From Pseudescherichia sp031987975 (GTDB lineage Bacteria > Pseudomonadota > Gammaproteobacteria > Enterobacterales > Enterobacteriaceae): a stretch of DNA of 64,000 nt. The position numbers were made by a program, and so were the translations under genes. Positions within the stretch are counted from its first letter, which is position 1; each line of letters opens with the position of its first letter. Below the pieces are notes generated by a model. That model was not told the origin of the DNA and ran no database searches. It saw nothing but the letters and a program-made list of their open reading frames with translations. Shown piece by piece: positions 26,843 through 35,986 of the stretch. The stretch lies in NCBI RefSeq assembly GCF_031987975.1, contig NZ_DALZYX010000001.1, positions 124,001 to 188,000 on the forward strand. Reading direction: 5' to 3'.

Positions 26843-27246
26843 CAGCGGCCCCCGTTGCTCATACAGCCGCCCTTGCCGATCCAGATACCGCCGAATGCAG
26901 GGGTAGCAGTCGGGTCGGGCGGGATGAGCGTCGTCGCGCAGCCGTGTTTATCCAGCCCGCGCAGCAGGTTCAGCGCGCCTTTCCAGCGATCGGAAAAAGA
27001 CTGGTAGCGGAACGACCGGGAAGCGCCGTTTGGCGCGGTCTGGCTGGACAGATATTTATCACCCTGCCCCAGCCCCATTAGCGCCAGCAGGTACAGCTGG
27101 ATAAGCATCGCTGTAGCGGTCGGATAATGCAGGCTCAGGCACGTTTCGATGCCGTTTACCTGCTCCACCAGCGCCGCCAGCACGAAATCAGGCAGGGTAA
27201 TCCCCTGACCGCTTAGGTACTGCTGCGCCTGTTCGGGATTTACCAT
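26842..27246 (-). CDS. head-tail adaptor-like protein
   Basis: 134 aa, helical N-terminus (MVNPEQAQQYLSGQGITLPDF), then LIQLYLLALMGLGQGDKYLSSQ and a Gly/Pro-rich C-terminus. Small helical proteins directly after capsid genes usually bind the portal. Assignment is by position. Confidence 0.6.
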   Translation of the reverse strand: MVNPEQAQQYLSGQGITLPDFVLAALVEQVNGIETCLSLHYPTATAMLIQLYLLALMGLGQGDKYLSSQTAPNGASRSFRYQSFSDRWKGALNLLRGLDKHGCATTLIPPDPTATPAFGGIWIGKGGCMSNGGR

Positions 27247-27260
27247 GGCTGACTCCTGAA

Positions 27261-27309
27261 ATAAAAAGCCCCGCCGGAACGGGGCATAAAAAACCGCCTT
27301 AGCGGCGGC
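27261..27309 (-). terminator. tandem rho-independent terminators
   Basis: Two hairpins on the minus strand, CCGCC/GGCGG (27294-27308) and GCCCCG/CGGGGC (27268-27285), each followed by a T-run, between the HeH-domain gene and the adaptor gene. Confidence 0.8.
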
Positions 27310-27311
27310 TG

Positions 27312-27605
27312 TTATTCAGCGGGGAAGAGTTTTTCGAACTCGCCTTCCGGCAGCAGTTCCGAAAGCTTTTCAGCACCCAGGGTGCCTTTAAACTCGATAC
27401 CCAGCTCTTTCAGGCGATCGGCGATAATCTCCTTACGGGATTTGCCATCGTTCCCTGCACCGGGCGTTGCCGGGGTAAGCGCACCACCAGCTTCGCCACG
27501 CATCAGGCGGACGTTGGACTTAAAAGCCGGGTTAAGACTTTCAAACTCCACGATATCCCCGACCACAACGCCGAACCACGGGCGGATCACTTCGTACTTA
27601 GCCAT
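27312..27605 (-). CDS. small head-region protein with HeH/LEM-like domain
   Basis: 97 aa. The N-terminal beta part (VIRPWFGVVVGDIVEFESL) is followed by a linker and KEIIADRLKELGIEFKGTL...KLSELLP, a helix-extended-helix nucleic-acid-binding fold common after phage capsid genes. It starts 9 bp after the capsid gene. Confidence 0.65.
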   Translation of the reverse strand: MAKYEVIRPWFGVVVGDIVEFESLNPAFKSNVRLMRGEAGGALTPATPGAGNDGKSRKEIIADRLKELGIEFKGTLGAEKLSELLPEGEFEKLFPAE

Positions 27606-27614
27606 TGCGTATCC

Positions 27615-28688
27615 TTAGGCAGCTGCGCCGTAGACAACGCCGGACAGGCCTTCTGCGTCTGCGGTGATCTGCAGGCCTTCAGCAGACATGATCTGGAAGT
27701 TGTAGTTAACGTTCGGCAGCGGGCGCGGCAGCGGCACAATGCCCTGAGCCATGCCCACCAGTGGAGAGATCACTTCTTTGCGGCGCTGGTACGCCAGGAA
27801 CTCGTTATCTTTGAACGCAAAGGTCGGGCGGATCTCTTTGACAGGTGCAAACGGCATTACAGCATTCAGGACGTTGCCGCTGACCACACCATTCACCACA
27901 TACGGCTGCATGAGGTTTGCCCAGATCTCCGGGCTCACCCACATGATATCGTACTGTGCGACGCGGTTAGCGCGTGCTGTTGAGCCGAAAGCCCCCTTAC
28001 CGAAGAACGCGATCATTTGCGTTTGATTAGCGCTGGTCAGGTCGATATTCGCGCCACCTGCACCGGAACCAAGATTAATACGCCTGGTGTTACGGTGATT
28101 ACGCATGCCCTGGGCTTTATAGCCCTGCACCTGAATATTGCGGTCGCCGTCCAGATAGTACGAAACGCGGCGTTTATTGACCTTTTTCAGCTTCGCAGCC
28201 TGTGAGTCCAGCACCAGATCGATACCAACAGAGCTCATGCCTACAACGTTACGCCAGTTCACACCGTAACCGGCAGTGAACACCGGGATCGGATCGCCGT
28301 CGTTGTCATAATCAGTCTGGTCGAACGAGAACGGGGCCTGACCGTCAATCGTTACTTTCACATCATCAGCAATATCACCAACGACATTATAGAGTTTGAC
28401 GGTCTTACCGACCGACAGCACGGTTTGCACGCCAAGCAGATCGTTGACGATTTCGATGCCGACCTCCTGATCGCGCAGCTGGATGACCTGGCGGTCAATC
28501 TCAGCCCAGAACTCGCGGGAGAAGCCGCCTACAGCGTTACACGCCAGCATGTCCGGCGTCATGTGAGCACGGTTGGTGGCGATCATCGCATTGTGCTGGG
28601 CGTTCCACATATTGCGGTTAGCCCATAGCTCATTCCAGTGGCCAACAAGGCGGCTGTTAGCCGCCAAGGTTTCTCGTGAAAAGTACAT
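27615..28688 (-). CDS. major capsid protein
   Basis: 357 aa. It follows protease and decoration genes and has capsid-like size and composition: a helical N-terminus, then DRQVIQLRDQEVGIEIVNDLLG and GMRNHRNTRRINLGSG, ending GLSGVVYGAAA. It is probably of the HK97 fold. It lacks the obvious HK97 gp5 N-terminal delta domain, consistent with a separate scaffold in the DUF2213 gene. Confidence 0.8.
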   Translation of the reverse strand: MYFSRETLAANSRLVGHWNELWANRNMWNAQHNAMIATNRAHMTPDMLACNAVGGFSREFWAEIDRQVIQLRDQEVGIEIVNDLLGVQTVLSVGKTVKLYNVVGDIADDVKVTIDGQAPFSFDQTDYDNDGDPIPVFTAGYGVNWRNVVGMSSVGIDLVLDSQAAKLKKVNKRRVSYYLDGDRNIQVQGYKAQGMRNHRNTRRINLGSGAGGANIDLTSANQTQMIAFFGKGAFGSTARANRVAQYDIMWVSPEIWANLMQPYVVNGVVSGNVLNAVMPFAPVKEIRPTFAFKDNEFLAYQRRKEVISPLVGMAQGIVPLPRPLPNVNYNFQIMSAEGLQITADAEGLSGVVYGAAA

Positions 28689-28705
28689 GTGCGTTTATCC
28701 TTGAA

Positions 28706-29161
28706 TTACGCGCCAGCGGCTGCGGCGGCAGTGCCGACACGCATACGAACGCGGATGAAATCGGTAGTGCCTGCCGCAATGGTGGCTTCGTCCTGGCTGT
28801 AGCCGATCACCGCGTCGGTGTCGTCGGTAGCCAATGTGAACTGGCCAGCAGCACCAAGCTTGATCGGGCTGTCTTTTTTGTACGCGCCAGGCACGCACAG
28901 CAGCGCCAGTTCGCGCCCCTCTTCCACATAGTTCCCCACAGCGGAATCACCTTCCGGGACGGCGTCACGAATGTCCAGGCCCTGATGGTAGGCGCAGTCA
29001 ATAATGTAGAGGCGTCCGGTCAGCGCGGTAGCCTGCGCAAACACGTCTTCGCCATTGATGATCGCCGCGGTGCCCGGCAGCAGGGCAGCAGCAGTGGTAC
29101 GGGTTTCAGTCTTGTAGAGCGACTGCCCGTCGATATTTACGCGACGATAGCGGGATGCCAT
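28706..29161 (-). CDS. capsid decoration-like protein
   Basis: 151 aa, beta-rich, Ala/Gly/Thr-rich, with VPEGDSAVGNYVEEGRELALL and an Ala-rich C-terminus. The slot between protease and major capsid is where lambda D-type proteins are encoded. Confidence 0.65.
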   Translation of the reverse strand: MASRYRRVNIDGQSLYKTETRTTAAALLPGTAAIINGEDVFAQATALTGRLYIIDCAYHQGLDIRDAVPEGDSAVGNYVEEGRELALLCVPGAYKKDSPIKLGAAGQFTLATDDTDAVIGYSQDEATIAAGTTDFIRVRMRVGTAAAAAGA

Positions 29162-29194
29162 GCGCGGTCTCCTTTAAAGTTGGTTACGGGCCGG

Positions 29195-30463
29195 TTAAGC
29201 CTGGAAGTGAGCGGACGGATCAGGAGCGCCGGTTTCGCCAGGCGTCTGCGCGGAATTACCACCCAGCGGTGCGGCAGTACCCAGCTTGCTGTACATCTCT
29301 TTCAGTGCCGGGCCTGACAGGGCGTTAGCCACGAGTTCGCCGTGTACCGCCTGCACAGCGTCACGCATCGTCTTTTCTTCAGCGCGCGAATTAGCAGTAA
29401 GGGTTTCGGCAAGCTGCTGGTGGTTGGTCTGAAGGGCTGTGATTTGTAACTCAAGAGGCTCAATCGCCTTTTTAGTATTGGTAGCTACAGCCTCACCGAT
29501 CATGGTGCCGATTTGTTCCATTTCTTCTTTGGTTAAAGGCATGTCGCCCTCCGTTTGGTGGTTGGTTGCAGGCTGATCCTGCGGAGTGAAAAAAGATTTG
29601 AATTTGTTGGTTACGACAGCGACCCAGGACTCCTGGCGGGCTACCGGCGTTCCGGTGTCGTCGAAGGTGATTTTCCCGCCCTCTGACGTATAGCCGAACA
29701 CCTGGGCGTTGCCCCCGTTACGGATGATGACCACCTGGCTGTCGGTGAAGTCGGCCACCCAGGCGTATTCATTCTCGCCGGGCGCGAACCGGGCCTTAGC
29801 CGCACGGTCTAGACGCTGCTCGCGCTCCCGGTAGGATTCGCCCATCAGCGCGCCGGAGTTAACCTTCAGGGGAGTCGCATTGTCAGCATTGACCATCAGG
29901 CCGACGCCCTGCTCTGGTGTGGCCGCGCCAACCTCATGCAGCAGGATGGCGTCATGATCCATACCGTGAATCTTTGCCACCCACTCTGCACCCAGCGCCT
30001 TCTGCTCTTCATTGGCTTCGAGCTGGTCGAGGAATACCGCAACGCTGGTGTGAATCGGCGGCACATCTTCGCCACGTTCGATAGCTGCCACGCGCTCGAG
30101 TAGTTCGCGCCCGCCTTCTGACTCGCTGGCTTTGTTAACATCCACCCATTTTTCCAGGTAGATGCGGTTACCGGATTTCTTGACGTTGCGGTTCCACGCA
30201 CCGACAAAACCAACGTTTAACCCTTCCGGGGAGAAGGCGGACACGAACTTGCCATTAACCTGCGGATGGCCCAGCGGGGCCAGCGTGCCTTCCAGACCGG
30301 CGTAGTGCGCGTCAATTTCGCTGGCGGAATACAGGCCGCCGTTCATAACGACATTGGCCGGTAGCGTATAGCTGGGCAGAACGAGATGATCACGCTCGTT
30401 GTGCACTTCCCGGCGAATAGTCTGGCTGTTCACCCGCGTGGTGACGTTGATTTGCATTGTCAT
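29195..30463 (-). CDS. prohead protease / scaffold (DUF2213)
   Basis: 422 aa from ATG 30463 (upstream residues of the longer frame look non-coding). The N-terminal half has DUF2213 features (NVVMNGGLYSASEIDAHYAG, PLGHPQVNGKFVSAFSPEG, HTSVAVFLDQLE). The C-terminal half is a long helical, Gln/Glu/Thr-rich scaffold (EMEQIGTMIGEAVATNTKKA). Such fusions process the capsid during maturation. Confidence 0.8.
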   Translation of the reverse strand: MTMQINVTTRVNSQTIRREVHNERDHLVLPSYTLPANVVMNGGLYSASEIDAHYAGLEGTLAPLGHPQVNGKFVSAFSPEGLNVGFVGAWNRNVKKSGNRIYLEKWVDVNKASESEGGRELLERVAAIERGEDVPPIHTSVAVFLDQLEANEEQKALGAEWVAKIHGMDHDAILLHEVGAATPEQGVGLMVNADNATPLKVNSGALMGESYREREQRLDRAAKARFAPGENEYAWVADFTDSQVVIIRNGGNAQVFGYTSEGGKITFDDTGTPVARQESWVAVVTNKFKSFFTPQDQPATNHQTEGDMPLTKEEMEQIGTMIGEAVATNTKKAIEPLELQITALQTNHQQLAETLTANSRAEEKTMRDAVQAVHGELVANALSGPALKEMYSKLGTAAPLGGNSAQTPGETGAPDPSAHFQA

Positions 30464-30476
30464 AGTAGTTTCTCGT

Positions 30477-31442
30477 TTAAGCGGCCCGGTGGTGGCCGCA
30501 GTCGCAATGGTTGGCGACAAGACCGGCTTTCTGAGCCTTCTCCAGCCGCTTCTTCGCCATGTCGATGACGTTCGGGTTCAGCGGCCTGCCGTCGGCATCC
30601 ACCAGCACCGCTACCTGTGTGCACTTGCAGTTAATGGCGTTACCGTCAACGCTGTACCAGTCCCGCAACTCTTCGGTTGTGTAAAGGTGGGCATGGCGTA
30701 GCGCGTGTTTGCGGCGTGTCGTCGGGCTAAGTGCGGAAAGGTGCATCTGTCGCGTCATGATGCCGTACTGGGTTTCGGCCTCGTCCGACTCATCCCAGCG
30801 GGCGCGACGCAGCGCCGTGGTTATTTCGGTCCGGGCGATACGCTTTGCGCGCCCGATTTCCATCCCGGTCTGCTCAGTAAGTCGCTTGGCAATATCACGG
30901 GGGATTTGCCCGCGGCCCATGCCGTCGGTAAGGATCCGCGCCATGTCCGACTTCGTCCGCGCGCTGAGGTTTTTCATCTCCTCAAATACACGGGTGCGCA
31001 CCAGCAGCAACCGGCGCTGATAGGGTTCGCTCAGCAGCAGTTGCTGGAGATTCTCCCGCCCGGCGGCGTACACCGCTGACTGCTGCGACAGACTGGCGAA
31101 CTCCTGCGCCGTGCCGCGCTGGTACGCCTGATTAACGTAATCGCGCCAGAACCAGAAATTCGTTTCGTTACCGCCATAGAGGATCTCATCCACCAGCGCG
31201 GAGGCGTTCTCCAGCAGCATGGACAGAAGCGAGGTATCAAGGTCGAAGGTGTAGCGAAGGTTTACTGCTGGTGATGCGGGTATGCGGTCGAGGATGCCAT
31301 GGTAGGCTTTTGCGATACGCTTGATCCGCCTTGAGAACTCATTCATAGCGCCGCGCTCGAGGCGGTCTGCCCCCGTCGGGTCGCTAAGATTTCCGGGCAG
31401 AATCGGAGGTTTTATCCTCTTCGTCTTCTTCTTCATCATCAT
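30477..31442 (-). CDS. head morphogenesis protein, SPP1 gp7 family (minor capsid)
   Basis: About 321 aa. The likely start is the ATG triplet at 31442-31434, preceded by GGGAGAGG and overlapping the end of the portal gene. The SPP1 gp7 region is clear (GMGRGQIPRDIAKRL, AKRIARTEITTALRRAR, WYSVDGNAINCKCTQVAVL). It is associated with the portal and injected or needed for head shape. Confidence 0.85.
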   Translation of the reverse strand: MMMKKKTKRIKPPILPGNLSDPTGADRLERGAMNEFSRRIKRIAKAYHGILDRIPASPAVNLRYTFDLDTSLLSMLLENASALVDEILYGGNETNFWFWRDYVNQAYQRGTAQEFASLSQQSAVYAAGRENLQQLLLSEPYQRRLLLVRTRVFEEMKNLSARTKSDMARILTDGMGRGQIPRDIAKRLTEQTGMEIGRAKRIARTEITTALRRARWDESDEAETQYGIMTRQMHLSALSPTTRRKHALRHAHLYTTEELRDWYSVDGNAINCKCTQVAVLVDADGRPLNPNVIDMAKKRLEKAQKAGLVANHCDCGHHRAA

Positions 31443-32742
31443 CCTCTCCCAGCGGTTCAGGTGATCCCTCATACCCGGCGGCCACGCGGATTTCCTCGCC
31501 CGTAAACGGCTGCTCACCACTGGCTACAGAAGCGCTGTTGATCTCGGCCATGAGTTTGGCGGATGCCATCTTCTCAGCGCCGGAACTGGCGTTCAGGTCA
31601 TCCCAGATAACCGTTTTCTGTGGTACCGCGTCGAGAATGCCCAGCAGCACCAGCTTGTCGCACAGGTCCTCAATATCAAACGACAGATCACCGCGCCGGG
31701 ACTGGCAGCGCCCATTGAAGTAGCGCTGGTCCTCAGTGCTGGCCCGCTCGCCCGTCTGCATGCCTACAAGGATTTTGGTCGGGATATCCAGCGCAGCTCC
31801 CGCTGTCTGCAGGTTTACGTTGTAAGTTGGCCCGGGGTCGGCGACAGAGGACACTAGCGGCGTCACCGTTGCGCCCTGGGTGGTCAGCAGCGCATCGTTG
31901 CCGCGGTTAACCTCAACAGCAGCTTCATTGAACTTCTCCTGCAGCTCATTGACATCAACATTGTACATCGAGGCCAGGTTGCTGAAGTCGATCTCTTTAT
32001 CGAAGTTGATATTCAGCTGGCGCGCTGCGTTCTTCAGGAAGGATTCACCGCTGCCGCCCTCCACCTTCTCCAGGCTGACAAAGGCGTTATAGGCTGGCTC
32101 CAGAAAGCCGATCGCATCACTCGAGTAATCGCCCAGGACAAACACGCGGTCGGGATGCACATCCACGCGCCGGGTGCTGCCGTTCGGAAGGCGCTCTACG
32201 TATCCCCACATTTTCGGCTGCCCGTAGGTACGGGAGTTCAGCCCCGTATCCCATTCTTTGACCACCAGCGCGCCTGCCCAGGCAACAGTGATCTTCTCGA
32301 GGCCTTTGCCTTTGGTGGCGGGCTTATTCCAGTCCAGATTATCGCGAATGTGCAGCAGGATGCCGGAGTAGCGGCCCACCAGCCGCCGCAAATCAGCTTC
32401 GGCAAAGGTGCGCCAGAAGCGATGGGTAAAGACGGCTTTCGCCTTGCTCTCCCATGCAGTTACCTTGCGCGTTTCGTCAGCCTTTTCGCCCTCGATGATC
32501 TCCGGGTTGCTGAGCCAGCAGGTGCTGGTAATTTTTCGCACCGCGCCGTGAGCGATGCCGCCGCGCCGGTACAGGCTGTAGAGGTCGTCAAAGGTCAGAT
32601 CCTCTTTGAAGCCGTACTCGCACCATGCCGTGCTGCGCTTTGCATCCAGACCCATTGTCGGGTTAGCCGCCAGCATACGTGCGCGCGCAAGACTGGCCTC
32701 GGCCAACGCATGGTTGACGGCCAGTTGAAGGTTATTGTTCAT
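31384..32742 (-). CDS. portal protein (DUF1073 / phage portal 3 family)
   Basis: 452 aa. TFDDLYSLYRRGGIAHGAVRKI, GFLEPAYNAFVSLEKVEGG and TKILVGMQTGERASTEDQRYFNG are typical of DUF1073 portals. The C-terminus is a long acidic tail (DDDEEEDEEDKT). It forms the dodecameric DNA gate. DUF1073 is sometimes labelled anti-CBASS Acb1-like in databases; size and position here say portal. Confidence 0.88.
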   Translation of the reverse strand: MNNNLQLAVNHALAEASLARARMLAANPTMGLDAKRSTAWCEYGFKEDLTFDDLYSLYRRGGIAHGAVRKITSTCWLSNPEIIEGEKADETRKVTAWESKAKAVFTHRFWRTFAEADLRRLVGRYSGILLHIRDNLDWNKPATKGKGLEKITVAWAGALVVKEWDTGLNSRTYGQPKMWGYVERLPNGSTRRVDVHPDRVFVLGDYSSDAIGFLEPAYNAFVSLEKVEGGSGESFLKNAARQLNINFDKEIDFSNLASMYNVDVNELQEKFNEAAVEVNRGNDALLTTQGATVTPLVSSVADPGPTYNVNLQTAGAALDIPTKILVGMQTGERASTEDQRYFNGRCQSRRGDLSFDIEDLCDKLVLLGILDAVPQKTVIWDDLNASSGAEKMASAKLMAEINSASVASGEQPFTGEEIRVAAGYEGSPEPLGEDDDEEEDEEDKTSDSARKS

Positions 32743-32770
32743 GCTGGGGTCCGTTTGGTAGGTTCAGGCA

Positions 32771-32795
32771 ATAAAAAAAACCGCCCGGAGGCGGT
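32771..32795 (-). terminator. rho-independent terminator between FtsK-gamma gene and portal
   Basis: ACCGCC/GGCGGT stem with CGGA loop and eight Ts on the minus strand. Confidence 0.8.
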
Positions 32796-32815
32796 CTGTG
32801 TTCGATAGTTGCTAA

Positions 32816-33238
32816 TTACATTTCACCAGGGGCAGGCGGCAAAACATCTCTGTTCCCATTAGCATTTGGTGGTGAAACGATACCCAGCGCTTCCATCTGT
32901 TCGATTATGCGTACAGCTCTGTTATAACCAATTCGGAACTCACGTTGAATGCCAGCAATTGATGCTTTACGGGACAAAACAATATATTGCAAAGCATCAT
33001 CAAAAAGCGGATCAAGAGTGTCATCTTCTTTTGGCTCTTCTACTGGCTCCATAGGAATCCACTGAGGATTTTCTACAAACCATTTTTCAATCCCTTTCAT
33101 GGCGGCATCAGTGCAGATCGAACAAAGCGAAGGGTGCCCCATTTCGCCAGAGGTTGTATTAATCGCGCAACTACATCCTTTCCGCCATTCATCGATGATC
33201 AGCAGCGGATGCATAATTATTTTATTTTGTTTTGGCAT
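32816..33238 (-). CDS. phage protein with FtsK gamma (KOPS-reading) domain
   Basis: 140 aa. Residues from about 75 closely match the E. coli FtsK gamma winged helix: LDPLFDDALQYIVLSRKAS, IAGIQREFRIGYNRAVRII and EQMEALGIVSPPNANGNRDVL. In FtsK this domain reads KOPS (GGGNAGGG) and activates XerD. The first 60 residues are unrelated and carry four cysteines (CSC...CSIC), possibly a zinc site. There is no translocase motor. It lies between large terminase and portal with its own terminator, so it is an inserted gene; its job is unknown. Confidence 0.8.
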   Translation of the reverse strand: MPKQNKIIMHPLLIIDEWRKGCSCAINTTSGEMGHPSLCSICTDAAMKGIEKWFVENPQWIPMEPVEEPKEDDTLDPLFDDALQYIVLSRKASIAGIQREFRIGYNRAVRIIEQMEALGIVSPPNANGNRDVLPPAPGEM

Positions 33239-33294
33239 ATTTTTACCTGGCTAGATCCCGAAGCGCATCAGCTTGCGCATTCACCACATTCAGT

Positions 33295-34779
33295 TTATCT
33301 ACCCTGAAGCCGTTTGGGAATCATCATGCCCATCGGCTGCGCGCCGCCGAGTTCGGTGAGCGCATAAACCGCCGCGTCGAGACGGTCAGGCGACTTTTTG
33401 GCAGTGGCCGGCACGTACTCCATCAGCTGATTTTCCAGCACGTAGAGATTACCGTTGTGCGCAACGCGGCCCTGCTCGTAGAGAGCAGAGATCGGCTCTG
33501 CCCGTGCGTATTTCCCCTTACTGGCATGGACACGGATAATACGGCCCTTGTAACCGGCGTTACGCAGCGTTTCCTCAGCCATATCGCCGCCCTGGTTCGT
33601 TTCGATAACGATCGCATCAGCTTCGTGCTCTTCGTAAGCCCACATTGCCTTTTTGGCCCAGCCAGCCGGTGAATACTTGCCGCTGTAATCCCCATCGACA
33701 GAGAACTGCTTTTTATCACCAGCACCATACGCACTGGCCGCCACAATGCCGGATTCGTCGCTTTCATCGCTGTTGGTTGCCTGCGGGTCGATGGCCACTA
33801 CCGAGCGAACCTTGTCGAAACGGATCTGCAGGTCGCGGGAGGCGCTTATCATCGCCTCATTCCACAGCGCACCCTCTGCATTGAAGCGCCGCGGCTTCTG
33901 CATGTACTGCGCCTCGGCAGTGCGCCGGTGCGAAAACAGGGAAACGCGGTGAGTTTCGTTGTGCTTGAATGGCCAGAGCCAGCCATCAGGCAGCCCGTGG
34001 TCAATCGGGATGGCGTGGGTGTTCTCCGGGTACTGCGCCAGGTAGGCCTGGCTGTTGTCGATGAGCACCGGAAGATTAAGGTGATGCCACTTTTCGCCGG
34101 AACCGCCACGCAGCAGGTAACCACTCAGATCGTGATAGTGGATGCGCTGCATGATGACAATCATCGGCGTCGTCTCGATCGCCAGTCGTGACTTGATGGT
34201 TTCGTTAAAGCGGTTGTTAACGCCGTCGCGCACTATCTCGCTATAGGCATCATCGGGTTTGACCGGGTCATCAATAATCAGCGCGCCCTGCCAGCCTGGC
34301 TCCATATGCCCGGCACGAAAGCCGGTAACCTGTCCAGCTGCCGAACTGGCGTACACCCCGCCACCAAATTCATTCCACCACATCGCCTTACTGTCAGCAT
34401 CATCGCGCAGCGACATAGGCCACATGGCCTGATAGGCCTGCGATTTGATCATGCCACGCGCGGTAGACGAGTTGAGCAGCGCCAGCTGGTGGGAGTATGA
34501 CAGATGCATGAAGCGGGCACGCTGGTTGAGCGCCAGCCCACGCCCCATCATGTTGATGGTGGCCAGCTCAGTTTTGGTGTACCCAGGCGGGACGTTAATA
34601 ATAAGACGCTGAATTTCGCCATCTATCACCCTGTCCAGCGTCTGTTGGATCACCCGGTGATGTGGTGCGACGATCATTTTGCCGCCGGTGCGCTGCTTGA
34701 AGAAGTATCGCGCGTAATATAATCCATCCTCCACGCATTCAACGCGGCGGGCGAAAAGCTTTTGCTCAGCAGTCGTCAT
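33295..34779 (-). CDS. terminase large subunit
   Basis: 494 aa. The N-terminal ATPase has a Walker A-like region (INVPPGYTKTELATINMMGRG) and Walker B (ALIIDDPV). The C-terminal RNase H-like nuclease begins near VVAIDPQATNSDESD, with later acidic residues (DAIVIETNQGGD, DRLDAAVYALTE). It packages DNA through the portal. It overlaps the small subunit by 14 bp. Confidence 0.93.
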   Translation of the reverse strand: MTTAEQKLFARRVECVEDGLYYARYFFKQRTGGKMIVAPHHRVIQQTLDRVIDGEIQRLIINVPPGYTKTELATINMMGRGLALNQRARFMHLSYSHQLALLNSSTARGMIKSQAYQAMWPMSLRDDADSKAMWWNEFGGGVYASSAAGQVTGFRAGHMEPGWQGALIIDDPVKPDDAYSEIVRDGVNNRFNETIKSRLAIETTPMIVIMQRIHYHDLSGYLLRGGSGEKWHHLNLPVLIDNSQAYLAQYPENTHAIPIDHGLPDGWLWPFKHNETHRVSLFSHRRTAEAQYMQKPRRFNAEGALWNEAMISASRDLQIRFDKVRSVVAIDPQATNSDESDESGIVAASAYGAGDKKQFSVDGDYSGKYSPAGWAKKAMWAYEEHEADAIVIETNQGGDMAEETLRNAGYKGRIIRVHASKGKYARAEPISALYEQGRVAHNGNLYVLENQLMEYVPATAKKSPDRLDAAVYALTELGGAQPMGMMIPKRLQGR

Positions 34780-35245
34780 CCTCCAGCATCTCCCGCCGCG
34801 CAGCTTTGTAATCGTCTTTGTTCATGGTGACTGTTTCGATAGCGCCCCCATTCGGCCCGGAATGCTCGAACTTATGCTTATTGGTGTAGGCGTCGCCCAC
34901 TTCTTTGGCAGCCTGCTCGATTAGCTGGGATGCCAGTGCAAAGTTCTTCATTCCCTCTGTTTTGGTCGCCATACGATCCAGCGCGCGCAGCCGGTAAGCT
35001 TTGTTGGCGATCGGGATATCAGAGATTTTGTTCTGAAAGCGGTCACGGGTGGCGTTAAACATGTCCACCCACTTTTGCGCCAGGCCTTTTCCGTTCGCTT
35101 TGGTCGGGTCGTGTGATTCCACCTGCTGGCGGGATATCGTAAGGCCAAACTCCTTCTTGACGGCCTCGACTACCTGAGAGGGCGTATCAAAACAGGCTAA
35201 CGACTGGACGATAAAGGCTTTGACCTCTCCTTTCAGTGCCGCCAT
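34766..35245 (-). CDS. terminase small subunit (DUF2280)
   Basis: 159 aa. The helix-turn-helix N-terminus (ALKGEVKAFIVQSLACFDTP, VEAVKKEFGLTISRQQVESHDP) is the DUF2280 signature. It recognises the packaging start and partners the large subunit. Confidence 0.88.
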   Translation of the reverse strand: MAALKGEVKAFIVQSLACFDTPSQVVEAVKKEFGLTISRQQVESHDPTKANGKGLAQKWVDMFNATRDRFQNKISDIPIANKAYRLRALDRMATKTEGMKNFALASQLIEQAAKEVGDAYTNKHKFEHSGPNGGAIETVTMNKDDYKAARREMLEDDDC

Positions 35246-35276
35246 TGGTTACCTGCCTGTCATAATCAGTCAAAAG

Positions 35277-35909
35277 TTAGGCCAGCTTAAGCAGGCACGT
35301 TCCGCATGCCCTGGCGATATCAAGATGGGCAACCTCCGCAGGCCTGTTTGCAGCGTCCACCAGCTGCTGCACATCGTGGCTGGCACCGTAGCGCCGGACG
35401 ACGCCGACGAACTCCTCCACATCGTGGCCACGTAGTTTCAGCTTCGGCTGCCCTTCCCGCGTGAACTTCGGCGCGCCAAACTCATCCGTCTCCTGGGCGA
35501 TGTGGTACAGCTCATGCTCCACCAGCGCGCAGAACTCCAGATCTGAACACTGAGCGCAGTAATCTGCCGCCAGGGTGATGATGAAGTCAGGTATGCGCCC
35601 GAACCATTCATGCATCTGCTGCTCCATGCGAGCCTTTTGCCAGCCCCCGGCGCGCATCATCAACTCTTCCGCCTGACCCAGTACGGCCCGCCCTTTTTTA
35701 TCAAAGGCATTCGACGCCCAGAGGAAACACAGATCGGCCTCCAGCAGGTGAGTATGGTCAGGGTTATGCAGATTGCCGTCGTCGCTGAGGATCTCGGCAT
35801 GCAGCCATTCTTGCAGGCCTTCAGCAGGAATGATGCGGATGTACGGTTTGAAGTCTGGGTTATCTACCAACAGGGGTGGTGGATGAGGTCTTTGATCTTT
35901 CATGGTCAA
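35277..35909 (-). CDS. putative phage metallopeptidase
   Basis: 210 aa. HELYH in CALVEHELYHIAQETDEFG gives a zincin HExxH site. The C-terminus ends in a Cys-containing helix (IARACGTCLLKLA). The start is probably TTG 35909, which has GAGGAAG at good spacing; ATG 35903 is possible. Such genes usually precede terminase genes; role unknown. Confidence 0.75.
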   Translation of the reverse strand: MTMKDQRPHPPPLLVDNPDFKPYIRIIPAEGLQEWLHAEILSDDGNLHNPDHTHLLEADLCFLWASNAFDKKGRAVLGQAEELMMRAGGWQKARMEQQMHEWFGRIPDFIITLAADYCAQCSDLEFCALVEHELYHIAQETDEFGAPKFTREGQPKLKLRGHDVEEFVGVVRRYGASHDVQQLVDAANRPAEVAHLDIARACGTCLLKLA

Positions 35910-35986
35910 TATGTACTTCCTCAGACAGCAGTAATATTCTTGTCTGCGAACAAATTATTCACTATTACCAAAATGGATAAAAAGAA

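Noticed and set aside
31384..32742. Anti-CBASS protein (Acb1-like label of DUF1073)
   Set aside because: Length, position between terminase and head morphogenesis genes and the acidic tail indicate a portal protein.
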